In this document: positions 22,289 to 34,255 of the stretch, in pieces
Position numbering within the stretch: position 1 is the stretch's first letter
How the letters are laid out: each line of letters starts with the position of its first letter
Assembly (NCBI GenBank): GCA_949128115.1
Contig: OX421961.1
Coordinates: 127,537,050 to 127,601,049, forward strand
Length of the DNA stretch: 64,000 nt
Reading direction: 5' to 3'
DNA from: Anaspis maculata
Lineage: Eukaryota; Arthropoda; Insecta; Coleoptera; Scraptiidae
Program-made: the position numbers and the translations under genes
Notes under the pieces: generated by a model
Database searches by the model: none
Told to the model about the DNA's origin: nothing
What the model saw: only the letters and a program-made list of their open reading frames with translations

Positions 22289-23968
22289 GTGGTCAACAAA
22301 ATAAGTGTCATAGTCGATATTTTCATCGGTTTTCAAAACCAGACAGCTTTGGATTCCTTCGGTCGATTTTGGATCTGTTTGAACTGATCAATAGCACCAT
22401 TCTTTAGCTATCGGATGCAAGTACTGTCGAATGGAAGAAAAGTCAAATAAAGTTTATACAGGGTGTCAAGTAAAACCGTGCAAAACTATTGAAGATTTGT
22501 TTATGCTCCATTTTGGCAAAAAAAAATTTTGGTCGATACCAGCACCTAGAATATGACTATTGACGTCTTCCCTTGAAACTGTTTTCGATTTGCGCCCGTA
22601 TTATGAATTTGGACAAAGTTGTGCCATTTTTTCTTCAATGTCCACCTTATTGCAAATATCCTCTCAAACTACTGGTCTCATTATCAAAGAAATTTTCGAT
22701 AGTTTCACTTGAAAAACCATCCCCTGTGGATGTTTTTTTCACCCACCCCTGAAAAAGATTACCCCCGTGGGCAGTGTCTAACCTATGTGGGCCGAAATAT
22801 TGGGGCTGGTCTCACAATAAACCAGTATGATACCGTGTCATGTGAGAGATAATTTTTGTTTCAAGGTCAAAGGATTGTTTTTAAGGGTTGTTTACATAAA
22901 TTGATGTATCGATATCTCAAGAACAAGAAGCATCTGAGGAGAAATTCTTGCTTCATGTTCCATTACATACACTGACGCATATTTTTCAAGAACATACAGG
23001 CTGATACCTAACATAGGTCGGGGATGTGCTTCACAGCAACCCTTTAGCAAGGAATGGAAGTGCTTTTGTAGAAGTGTTTGGTATCGTTTCTCAAGATTTT
23101 GTTCTCCTGAATGTGATTTCGGTGATGGAATTTAGCTAAAGGAGAATTTATCATTATAGTCTGGGAAGAAAGAAACAAGCTCTTTGGCCACTTTTTAAAT
23201 TTTCACGGAAATAAGTTTTACAATTTCAAACAATGTTTCTCAAAATACCTAACTGGAAGATATTACTAACAGAAAACTCTCGAAATGGTCTGGATCGTTT
23301 CGGTAATCTCAAAATGCATATTTCCGGCAATTTCTTGAAATCTTTTTAGCTTTTGGAGATATCAATTCTCCAATTTATGGAAACAACCCTCAAAAACAAT
23401 CCCTTGACCTTGGAACAAGAGTATCTTTTTCATGACATTACGCTATCCAGTATCGTAGGTATCGATTCATCTGGTACCAGCTCCAACATTGCGGCCCACA
23501 ATCGTTAGGCATTGACCGCGGGGGTAGCTTTTTAAGGGGGTGAGTGAGGAAAATGTTTAAAAGGGACAGTTCTAATTTCAACTTCAAATTTGATAGCAGT
23601 TTTGCAATAAGTGTACATTGAAGAAAAAATGGCAACATCTTTGTCCAAAATCATAATAGGGGTGCAAATCAAAAACCGTTTCGAGGGAAGACATCAATGT
23701 TCATATTTTAGGTGCTGGTATCAACGAAAAAATTGTTTTGGCAAAATGGGGCATAAACAAATCTTCAATAGTTTTGCACGGTTTTACTTGACACCCTGTA
23801 TAAACTTTATTTGACTTTTCTTCTATTCTACAGTACTTGTATCCGATAGCTAAAGAATGGTGCTATTGATCAGTTCGAACAGATCCAAAATCGATCGAAG
23901 GAATCCAAAGCTGTCTGGTTTTGAAAACCGATGAAAATATCGACTATGACACTTATTTTGTTGACCAC
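22289..23968. mobile_element. Long foldback element, 1.68 kb, arms about 0.6 kb
   Basis: The left end GTGGTCAACAAAATAAGTGT and the right end, its exact reverse complement, ACACTTATTTTGTTGACCAC, are followed inward by matched inverted arms to about 22,910 and 23,350. Matching inner words are ACAGGGTGTCAAGTAAAACC at 22,458 against its complement near 23,800, and AAGGTCAAAGGATTG at 22,863 against CAATCCCTTGACCTT at 23,398. The loop is about 430 bp. The arms contain what looks like a nested MITE terminus (TATACAGGGTGTC) at matching positions. No transposase seen. Confidence 0.9.
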
Positions 23969-26748
23969 TTTAGATGTGTGATCATCCGCGGGCCTCCAAG
24001 TAACAGCAACGATATTTTGGTTCTCTCGCACTTGCGGATAAATAATGAATAAATAATATTTATTGATCCGGTTTTGGACGCTTCAACTACAGGGACAAGT
24101 CTATTACCAGCGAATCTCACACAGAAATTCGTTGGCCCAAAGTGACCCGTAGCTCAAAAAAAGATCGAGGTGGGTTAACCTTTTAGCTATTCTCGACAGT
24201 TCAAACAACACGAAATATTTTTAAGGGCGCCACCTGCAATGGTTAATTGCCTCTAGTGAACTCGCGAAGATGTCGCAGGTCACTACGCGAGAATCTCGGC
24301 GAGAATTAATAACGGAATTTGGCTTGTTGAATGTTTTAGCATATGAAGGACGATCACACACACAGATAAAGTATACAATCACAAAAATAATATCCACAAG
24401 TTTAATAAAGATGATATGATGTTCGTTGAATATATTAGAAATCAAATATAGCGGCGATCGGCCGTCTTAAGATAAATGAAAACATCGGAGACAAATTTAT
24501 AGTGAGTGCGAATGATACGTGATATATCCCGTGGAAGTCGATTGATTCCAATTTAGTTGACAAAGGTTATTACGGATCAAGCTACCAGAGACGCGAGTTC
24601 GAAGTTTCGTTTTTACAACGCGAAATTTAGATAGATACAACACAGCGATAATTCACACGGCGCTAATGATAATAACCCGAGAATAACCATCGACGTAAAT
24701 GTAATATTAATAAAATAATATCACCAACCGGAGGCATATATCTGTATGTGTGAATGCGATGGATCGGAACGGATCTATTCACGCACACATACGTGAACAC
24801 AAAGGATTCCGATGACCTAAAATCAATTAGAATTTTTAGCGGACGGATTTTCGAAAAATCTAGCTTACCGTTTGATTCGTGAGTCAATTTCCAACAATCA
24901 CAATTTTCTACGGTATTCGTACTATACTGCATGTACACGTAATCGATAAAACTGCGGAAATGTCTGATAATTTCGGTCGATTTAATTGGAATTTACCCAG
25001 CGGGCACACGGCGCCGTTTTCGACGTGAAATTTCGACCCAGAATGAATGTTCTTTCTTCATGGAAAAAGCTTATCGCCCCTTATCGTATTTCTAAAAACT
25101 TCTCTGCCTGTATTTTTGGTCCTATTTCAGCCAGGTTTTGCCTCTATTCACAGGGCTTGATCAAATCAAAATACCAATTGAGCCAGTACGTATGTTTTCC
25201 TAATTTTGAAGAGTTTTAATTTGCGAAAGTACAAGAGAATTATCAATGACAATTGTGACGGAGAGGAGTTTCACCTAGAGGACCGTTCGGTTTGATCATC
25301 GCGTAGCTAATTAATTTGTTGCAGTATCCACCTGAGGTTGATGGAGATTGAGTCGAGAAATGGAGAATCTATTAGAAGCTGTTCGTATAATTACCTGGAT
25401 ATTCGACGACGCGACGATTCAATAAATTTGTATTTTCAATGAATTGTTGCGGCTCAATAGTTGGTTAGTGATCGGATATTTATTTATAGGGAATAATAGT
25501 TGTTTCGAAGCCTTTTCGCGTTAGTTCGTCGGCGAGCACCTTGTAGGTTCTCAGCAACAATGGGATGGGTTTCACTTCACACAAATAAGCAGTACGGGGA
25601 TCAATCAAAAGGGTCTTTACACGAGAGTTTGTACCTTAAAGTAATGGTTCGCGTACAGTCGTACACCATTGGTACCATAGCCTAAAAAGAACAATGCAAA
25701 AAGAATAGTCCAGATATAAGAGACGCAGCCTTTGAAAAGAGATTCATAATAGGAGGAGCCCCGCACACACCGGCTCACGAACTTGGATTGTAGGGAACAG
25801 GGGAAACAACAGAAAAGAGAGGGGGAAGTTACCATCGCTCGCAAAAGTCACTCACACTCCTTTTTCGGTGTCTAGACGCTGGGCACAACCCTAACATAAC
25901 CTATAACACTAACTTTATTGTTGAATCTGATGAATCCACGATAAGAATTTCGAACCGCGCTCTCCAAACAAAGTTCAAATGTTGGTCAAGGTGTAGAATC
26001 AGGTGTTCATCGGAGTCTTGATGTGTGACGGCTTTGAAATAATTATCAGGAGAAACTCATCTCTTAGGAAACGCTCTAGAAAACTTAGCTATCCTAGTTA
26101 CCAGCGTTGAGGTAGGGTCAAGTATAGGAACGAGCCTTTATCTAAACCAGAGGACATGTAGATAGAAGTCAATACAATGATTTTATGTTAAAACTAATTT
26201 TTGTGTCTTACTGCGTTCAAACTAGAGGTTAATTCGATCTCAACACGCCCAGGATCTCTATCCTCGAACCACAAGAAGGAAGCACAACAGGATGGTGTCT
26301 TGATACTAGACTATCACCGGCCAAAACAGTCCCAAGAGCGGGAAAAGTGATTTATTTCAAATATTTAAGTTGAATTGGAGTATGTTGGGTTGCCTATCCA
26401 TCCAGGCGCATAAGCTGAAGAGTAAGGGAGGTTCCATAGTTTGGACATTTTTTTTTGATTGCTTTGCGAAATTTCTTTCGATAGGTACATTTAAGGCGGA
26501 GTCGAATAGGTAAAATGAAGAGTTGCAAAATCAATCGCTGTGGGTTTATTTCTTGATAGACTCTTACCATTTAGGTCTTAAGCGACAGGATTCCACAACG
26601 CTTTATTCCACCATCTCCGTCCTTAACTAATTGATTACTGATTTGTGAGTGGGAGATACGCTTTGGGGATCACGCCCGAGAACAGTTGGGACAGTCCTTT
26701 ATCGGGGAGACATGATAAAGGTTCAAAAAAGACCTGGCCGTGTGCAAC
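23969..26748. other. Intron sequence, no gene recognised
   Basis: AT-rich. The best minus frames (91 codons at 24,663-24,938; 75 codons at 25,617-25,844) have no known motif and lack flanking splice sites that I could make into a gene. Confidence 0.45.
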
Positions 26749-27982
26749 CCTGTTGCAAATGTACTATAGAATCATATAGAAATTGTATATGTCATCTATA
26801 TGGCCCTAACAGTCTCTACAGGAGTCTATAGGTTGTCATTCAGTTCGACTGGTTTTCTACATGGAATTCCTGGTAAAAAAAAATATATACAATCCATATA
26901 CATTCCTGTAGAAGTGTACATGGAAAACATTGTTGAATTTGATGTACATGGAAAAACATATGATATCTCTACATGGCTATATGTGACTTTTTTCATTCAA
27001 ATATGCGTTACATGGATTTCCATGTCGCTACATGGATTTCCATGTAGAATCTAACCAATAAACAGCGAGAAAATTCGCTCATATGATTGGTCCATTTCGG
27101 GACTCGGAAAATGACGATGTCACTTCGAGCTTGCTCGACGGTCGTCATCTCAATCTGGCTTGGCTTAGTTTGACCAGCAAGCCGTGTCTCGCGTCATCTT
27201 GAATGAAATTATGAAGTTCGCGTATGTTTATTTCGTAGGTGACCAAACCCGCGAAGTGGTGCCGACAGAAAACATAAAATAATCAGTCTCGGCGGTAAGT
27301 TTAATTCAACCTCAGTGCTCCCAGGCGGATTTAAGATTATTTTCTTCTACTAGCAACAAAAGCCAAGCGATTCCGAATTCCGAACCTGCTAAAAGAGGAA
27401 TCATCTCAAGATTCACAATCATAAGATGATAATGGTATCGGTGATGGTGAGGAAATTGCGTCTACATATTCACAACATAATGTAAGTACCTGTCTTGGAC
27501 TGGCAGGGCAGTCTGCACGAGCACGAGTATTTTGAAGTTAGGTATAAAACGAGGTATGTATAAAATTAAAAATATCAATGTTCCAGAAAATAAAGAATAA
27601 ACGCCCAGAGTTGGAGAGTACGCTTCTCCAAAGCCAGTTTCAGTTCCAACAAGATGGAGGAACAACCTACGCCCTAAGGAAGAAATAGAAAACCCAACAG
27701 AAACAGAGTTTTAACCAATCAGGGATATTTTTGAGCTATATGTTTTTCCATGTAGAGGTATATGGATGTATATTATTCTACATGGAATTCCATGAAATTG
27801 ACCTTCAATCGTATCTGGCTCTACATGGCTTTTATATGGTTTTTAAAGTATTCCTACATGGATGTCCATACGTAATTTTATATGCCGTCTATATGGAATG
27901 ACTGTACCAAATTCCATATACCAGCCATACAGAAGCCATATAGTTTTTTTTTATATGGTTCTATATGACATTTGCAACAGGG
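26749..27982. mobile_element. TIR element, 1.23 kb, made of CTACATGG/CCATGTAG words
   Basis: The left end CCTGTTGCAAATGT and the right end ACATTTGCAACAGG are exact inverted repeats, extended by ATAGAATCATATAG against TATATGGTTCTATATG. A possible 3-bp duplication AAC flanks it. Two subterminal zones (26,750-27,050 and 27,740-27,980) are filled with short words such as CTACATGGAATTCC, CTATATGG and TTTCCATGTAG in both orientations. The middle (27,060-27,730) is unrelated and non-coding. Confidence 0.85.
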
Positions 27983-29415
27983 AACTCCTATCTAGAAACC
28001 TCTTTTTGATGATAACCATCTCAAAGCCGATTCGGTTACGCTTTTCAAGGGAAATTCCGGGGATTAATGCGGGATATTTATTCACAGCATTCCGGCAAAA
28101 CGGCCATTTAAATGGAAATCATATTTAAAAATAACGTCGCAGGAAACGTTCTCCCGTTATGAATTTATATTTGAACCCTAATGAAAAAGCGTAAGAGTTT
28201 CCTCCTCTGCTGCCGTTGTGTGCGAGCCGTAACAATGAACCGAAAAGCTCTTTAATGATTCCGTCCCTTATTTACGCAAGCTAATAATGAAGAAGCCGAT
28301 TATCTCGGAATTGTTTTCATTTTCTTTGCTCTCTTCCGTTTATGTTGACAACAATTTTTTTTTGTAGGCGGTAGGCGCGGATTTTTCTGCTCGCGGTATA
28401 TCCTCGACTTATTTACTCGAATATCCGCAAGATAAACGTTGTTGACATAACGGGTTCGGTTTGCCACCCCCCCCCCCCCAAAGCGCGCGTTCACAGACTT
28501 TGTGGCCGACCGCAGGGGATATAATTCACTTGGAATTTGTAATGTCACGTTTCCTGCAATTTCGAGCTTTCTGCATGCATCATTACGACTTTCTTTACCT
28601 ACTAACAAAGTAGAAAATTTGAAAATTGCTCTATAGGCAGCAACACACACAGCGTGTCGCCGAATGTTACATAATAATAACAAAACGGTCCCCAAATTGG
28701 CTCGACTGGATAAGCCACAGGAAGTAATTGAACTTGAAGAATGCGGAGTGAGAGAACCTCGAGGGGGATTAGGTTAGGTGCCGGGGAAGATGTAATGTAC
28801 TTATAACAACGGAAGCAAGAGGCGGTTTTTTTCCTGTTTAGTGATCGAAGCGTTTTCAGGTAGATAAAAGCAATCCAGTGACCCTCCGCGCGCGATCACC
28901 TGGGGAGCAAAACGTTGACAATTCGATTCCGCCAAAGATGATTACTTCCTCGGCGACAGGGCAACGAGAAAAAAAAGCGGAAAAGCACAATCATCGGAGA
29001 CAAGTAGTGTGCGGAAAGCGAAAGTGAAAAGATGGAATTGTCGATCGAGTCCGAGATTGCCTAGAAGTTGGCTCCTTCCGAAGTTGTTTTCATCTACGGT
29101 GGTCATTTACACCTCTGAAACTTCACTGTTCTTGGCACATGAATAATTGATGCTTGGTAATGGCTTTCTTCCTTGAATTTAGCTTTGTGGGAATCACCGC
29201 TTGATTCTTTCGTGAAATTGTACTTTTTAACTTTGACATCGTCATATCTTTGGAACTAATTAAGCAATGGAACCAATTTTTTTCAATGAGAAACACAGCG
29301 CTTTCTTAAAATTGTAATAGTGGCCTGAGGCAATTGTTTATTGATTCACTTACAGACCAGAAAATATCCTGATAGGCTATGAAATGTTTCCTTTTCAGGG
29401 TATGCGAGAAACTTT
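27983..29415. other. Intron sequence with a C-homopolymer; no gene recognised
   Basis: A run of about 14 C lies near 28,468. The minus frame 28,300-28,695 is open for 131 codons without recognisable motif. Otherwise complex AT-rich DNA. Confidence 0.4.
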
Positions 29416-29419
29416 TTTA

Positions 29420-30520
29420 TTTGTGCCAGTTTTTATATACAACCAGCTAAGCAAATGAAGCCAAAGCTTTGAAAAATCTTCTGAGAACAGACATTATTGA
29501 TTGAGAGCAGTTTTTTAGTTATGATTTTTCTAACGCTTCAACTTCACACAGAGAACACAGCACGAGTATCTATTGCTCTCAGCCTGCAGCTGTCCAGAAC
29601 TAAGTGGAAATGAGGTGGTAACCTTTGATATAAAACTAGGCTGTTGCAGAGATAATCCCCGAGATAATCAGAAGCATGCTCTTTGTCTTTATCGCCCAAT
29701 GTAGTACACAAGGATCTAGTGGCCGGGGTAGGTGTGAAAATACGGCATTTGATGAAGAAGCAATTACCTTTGGCAGGATTGTTCTTCAGGGTTCTTGAAG
29801 TCGATCCATCCGAAGCACCAAAATAATCATCCCTTAGGGGGGCTGCAAGGAGCCTCCCAACGTGTTGGGTGCAAGAACTTCCTACCAAATCACCGTTGAT
29901 TATCGCTGTATCTATCATGAAGGAAGCATACAACTCTATTGTGAGTATTGACAGCATTGTCTCTTCCACTTGAGTCATTTTCATCTTTTTTCCATGGAAA
30001 AAAATTTTGTATTGACATTTTTTGTATCATTTTCCATTAGTTTGCAGTCACTTCATCCACATATGGAGTCAAAATTGCGATATTGGCATTTTATAAAGAG
30101 CATCCCGCAAAAAAGTGCGCTTTTTTGTAATGTCCAATCCAACAACTATTATGTGCTTTTTTCTTATCACTTGATTAGTAATAGCACTTAAGTTGAATAG
30201 ATCGAAATGTTTTCTAGCTGTCTCCATTGAGATTGAACCTTGAACTTGCGTAGAACTTGAAGAATCAGTTTTTCTTCCCGCCCGGCGCCCCACAGTGGGA
30301 CGAAAATGACACTTTCCGGCCAAAGCCCTGTAACCCTATGAAGTTATCGAATTTCACATCGTGATTACAAAAAAAATCATGAAAAAATTTCATATGATAA
30401 ATTAGGGACCAGCCTTGAAATTAGGGGTGTTCTTAGGGGATGAAAATCTAAATACCCAACAAAAATTCTGAAAATTAAGATTCATATAGAATGTTACCAC
30501 AGAATTGATGGAAGTATATT
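29420..30520 (-). repeat. Inverted pair, left copy (partner 30,740-33,270)
   Basis: Several blocks are reverse complements of the right copy: 29,420-29,700 with 33,055-33,270; 29,744-29,870 with 32,220-32,345; 29,880-30,045 with 30,840-31,025; and 30,455-30,515 with 30,750-30,830. On the minus strand it has a 146-codon open frame (29,984-29,544) starting MKMTQVEETMLS and containing LLAAPLRDDYFGASDGS. I do not recognise it. The right copy of the same stretch has stops. A 0.3-kb stretch near 30,065-30,400 is found only in this copy. Confidence 0.85.
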
Positions 30521-31029
30521 GAAAAAAATCACAATTATAATTTTGGGTTGTTTCAAGGAATGGGAATCTAAGTAGGTAACCGAGAAAAATTCGGAACTTT
30601 CAGATTGTTATAGAATTTTTATAGAATTTGACCATAAAATTGAAGAAACAAAATACCATTGGATTGAAACATAATGTTTAAGTCATTTCTGAGTTTCTGT
30701 CAGTTATTTTGGATAACTATCCTTTAAAACAACTTAAAATTATCAATGAGATTTTACTTAATATTTTTCCATCAATTCTGTGGTAACATTCTATATGAAT
30801 CTGAAATTCCAGAATTTTTATTTGTTGTGGCGAATTAATTGGAAATGATACAAAACATGTCAATACAACATTGTTTTCTATGGGAAAAAAGATGAAAATT
30901 GATTATTTTGACCAGGTGAAGAAGTTTTCAAGTGCGACGAATGACCCAAAAGACAAAAACCAGTATGCTTCTTTATGATAGATACAGCAATAATAAGAGG
31001 TGATTTGTAGGAAGTTCTTGCACCCAATG

Positions 31030-32215
31030 TAACGCAGGGCCGGGATCATCCCTGTTACAATCGTACTACTTGAACCAAAAAAATCATTAGAAAGAATTAC
31101 TTGGCCTTGTTGGCGTCGTGGGTTCGCTTGTCAGGAAAACAAATGGAAACAAAATAAAATATCTTTTGAGTAACAGAGAAGAAAAATATACACAAGAGGT
31201 GAATAAAAATAAAGACCAAATGCAATCAAGCTAGGTTAAAAAGTTGGCATTACAGGGTCAAAAAAAGGAGGTTACATGATGTATACAGACCGTAGTTTCG
31301 AGTGGTAATCATTTGGTGCAAAACATAGTATGGAAATAATAACAATCATAATCACAATTCTACAAACACCATACGAAGAAACTAATTCAGTTCAATTTTC
31401 AGTTTGAAAATGTTGAGTGTACAGAGTACGTACCAAAGCGAGTGCGAGATGGTTTGAGGCACATTTTCGATATTTTAACTTTCTGTTTGCTTCTATCGGT
31501 ACTGGTTGTTGCTGTACTCTGGTCTGATACTGCTCTGATGCTAACTGCTACTGACTGACTCTGATACTGGTTCCTGGATAGGACGCTCCTCTTTTCAAAC
31601 AGATGGGGAAATCCTTTGTGTCTTTGTGTTGTGCAGAATCGTGCCTTATCTATTCTACAATGACCGTCGATTTAACGAAAAAGCACTTCAGTTTAACAAT
31701 TTTGGCTCGAGTACTCAACATTAATTACGCTATAATTCAGAATTTTCTTCGAATCAGCTCTACAGGGGGGACTTTTAGATAGAAAATTTCTAATCCCGTA
31801 ATTCACTACGTACGTCATTGCTATTGTATGCTAGGCTATAACTCAGACTTATCTTCGTTAGCGTACGTCTAGGCTCAAGCTATTCTTGATATTTTTCGCG
31901 TCGTGACTTGAATAAGGTTTATCTTTAAATTGGCTTCAAGAATTTCTGCAGCTGTGTTTGTGTTAGCTTGCATCATTCTGTTCTTCGAAAAACCTCGCTT
32001 TCCTGGTTGCTTTCTATTTCTTATCATTATAATTTTTTCATGGCTTCGTTATAAAAAATATTGCTTTTCAACTTGACGTCTAGAACCTGGAGGGCGAGCT
32101 GAAGGGTTATTTGATGAACTTTCAATTGCAACTTCTAATAAAAGAATTAATTAGGATGATGTTGCGACTACTCATTAGATTATTGAAAACTATTTTCTCT
32201 CTCTGGGTACCACAC
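31030..32215. other. Insertion inside the right arm; unclassified
   Basis: It starts near CCTGTTACAATCGTACTACT and ends near CTCTCTCTGGGTACCAC. It is absent from the left arm. A TGTTACAATCG start would suit an LTR, but no matching terminal CA, target duplication or internal region was found. It also holds a short CTGATACTGGTT/CTGATACTGCTC repetition near 31,510-31,575. Confidence 0.35.
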
Positions 32216-32411
32216 CAAAACTTTGGGGGGCTCCTGCAGCCCCCCAAAGGGATGATTTTTTTGGTGCTTCGGGTGGATCAACTTCAAAAGCCCTGGAGAG
32301 CAATCTTGCCGGAGGAAATTGCTTATTCATCAAATGCCGTATTCTTTCAAATATCAGAGTATACCGCGGCCACTAATCCCGTTGGTGCTATCCGAGTTAT
32401 GGCATGAAGAC

Positions 32412-32835
32412 CGCCCTTAACGGTGACATGATGCTAACTTTTCCCATTTTTCCTGCCAGGAGATTACTTGGACGTAAAATAAAATAGTTGTGGAGATTAT
32501 ATTATTGTCAAATGCATTCTAGAATCAAGGTGACAAAAGCTCTTTCCAACAGATTTTTTCTTTGGTGAGATCAGCCACTTGAAAGATATCTGCCTTAGAA
32601 TACCGCGTTGCAGATTTTGGCTGCTCCCTCGAAACTACTTCCTATTCAAACCCCTGTTTGCACAAATTGGTTGGGGACTCACCTTAATTATGGTTATTGG
32701 GAATGGGACCTTCCCGATGGAGAACTCACTGAGGAAATAACCCTCTCCATACCTATTTAATTTTACGTTCAAAAAACCTTTTGGCAGAAAAATTAGAAAA
32801 ATCAGCATCATGTCACCGTTACTGGCGTTTTTCAC
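32412..32835. repeat. Nested inverted repeat
   Basis: TAACGGTGACATGATGCTAA at 32,417 pairs with CAGCATCATGTCACCGTTAC at 32,801. The similarity continues inward for about 75 bp (GTAAAATAAAATAG against TTTAATTTTACGTTC). The minus frame 32,835-32,635 is open for 66 codons and ends in a GTGAG-like donor, but no gene is recognised. Confidence 0.75.
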
Positions 32836-32841
32836 ACCATA

Positions 32842-33012
32842 ATGGCGGCTTTACAGAACTTCGTATGTCGATTTGATCTGCCTGTACTCCCCTACCTCCC
32901 TCCATTTTATTTCCGCGACACGAGTTTCTGTCGTTGTGTCGTTCAAGTTATTCAACCACAGTGTAGTGGGGGACTGTCGCCGGCGACATACGAAGTTCTG
33001 TAAAGCCACCAT
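32842..33012. mobile_element. Hairpin MITE, 171 bp
   Basis: ATGGCGGCTTTACAGAACTT at the left pairs with AAGTTCTGTAAAGCCACCAT at the right, with one mismatch over about 30 bp; both continue into CGTATGTCG. It sits directly beside the nested inverted repeat. Confidence 0.88.
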
Positions 33013-33270
33013 AACTTAGCTGGCACCAACAAGATTTTTTTTTCAGTGATCAAGGACGTGCTTCTGATTATCTCTAAGAAAGCTCATATCAAAGCTTTAC
33101 ATAAAAAATAATCCACTTCATTCCCACTTAGTTCTGGACATCCTTGTGCGCTATGTTGACGTGTCAGAAAAAGAATTAAAGTCAAAAACCATAAGTCTTG
33201 AATTGGAAATATATTTTCAAAATAGTCTTTAATGCTTTGGCTTCATTTGCTTCGCAGGGTGTATACTTGG

Positions 33271-34255
33271 TGTCCGCGAGAAAATTTACAGTTGCGGTAC
33301 CTAATTTCCGCAATTTTCGAGATACAGATTTCAAATTTTACACTGTCAATTATTAAGGTGGGGAACTCGATGAGGAACATCAGTGGGCACCAGTAAGAAC
33401 GAAGCGGACCACTTCGTTCCACCCCCTAACAGCCCTATTTTTTTTTTCAAATGACGCCCTTTCTTTTTTAGACGCCCCTTCTTTTTTTATTTTTTATTCT
33501 GAAAAAGCATGTCATTCTTGATACATCTGTGAAAAACTAAAAAAAAAGTATCACGCTTTCTATAAGGCAAAGTTTCATGAATCATAAAAATGAGGAATCC
33601 TACACGCCAGACCGAGCGAGCACCACCATCGAAACCCAACAGACACGTGTTTCGATCTATTCGGGTCTCATCAGTGTTGCGGCATACGAGGCGGATGCTC
33701 GATGGTCTAGCGTCTCGAAATCCAATATATCAACTCCCCGCAGAGTACTCACGAGTGAGACTCCCGTGCAGCGCCATCTATGATCGGCATATCGCAATGT
33801 TTATGCGGAGGCAGCTGGAGAAAAAAGTTCCCAATTTTTTGCAAAATCAATTTTTCAATGATCTAAAATTGCAACACATTTAATTTGGATGTATCTTGTC
33901 GAAACAAGAAGCTATTACAACCGAATTGCTTGGAACTTCACAGTGGATGATACTAAATGAATTGTGCCTGTCAAAAACTCACCCCCACTCCCGTACAAGC
34001 TTTACAAGTACTTTTTAATTTATATATATATGTATTAGTACAGTATGGACAGTCTTTATTGGTCAAACTGAACTTCTCTTGATTGGTTCCCAAAAATCAA
34101 TAATTTCGATCAAGGAAAAGGAAAGCTTCAAGTGAACCCAATCAATTAACTGAAAGTATGAAAGTGAAATACCTCAATGTCTTGCACATTCATAAAAAAA
34201 TCATAAAAAATGCTTTCATTAATTGAAAGTGATTTATTGGCTTTCCCTTTACTGG
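33271..34255. other. Intron sequence, no gene recognised
   Basis: T-rich runs at 33,430-33,495 contain two GACGCCC(C)TTTCTTTTTT units. A pair of overlapping plus frames (33,577-33,883) has no recognised motif. A TATATATA tract lies near 34,021. Confidence 0.4.

Larger units (their letters stand above)
30740..33270 (+). repeat. Inverted pair, right copy, with insertions
   Basis: This arm corresponds to the minus strand of 29,420-30,520 but is broken by about 1.2 kb at 31,030-32,215 and by about 0.65 kb at 32,410-33,050. The matching words are TCATCAAATGCCGTATT, TTTTGGTGCTTCGG and GAAGTTCTTGCACCCAA. The counterpart reading frame is interrupted. The axis of symmetry lies near 30,640. Confidence 0.82.
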
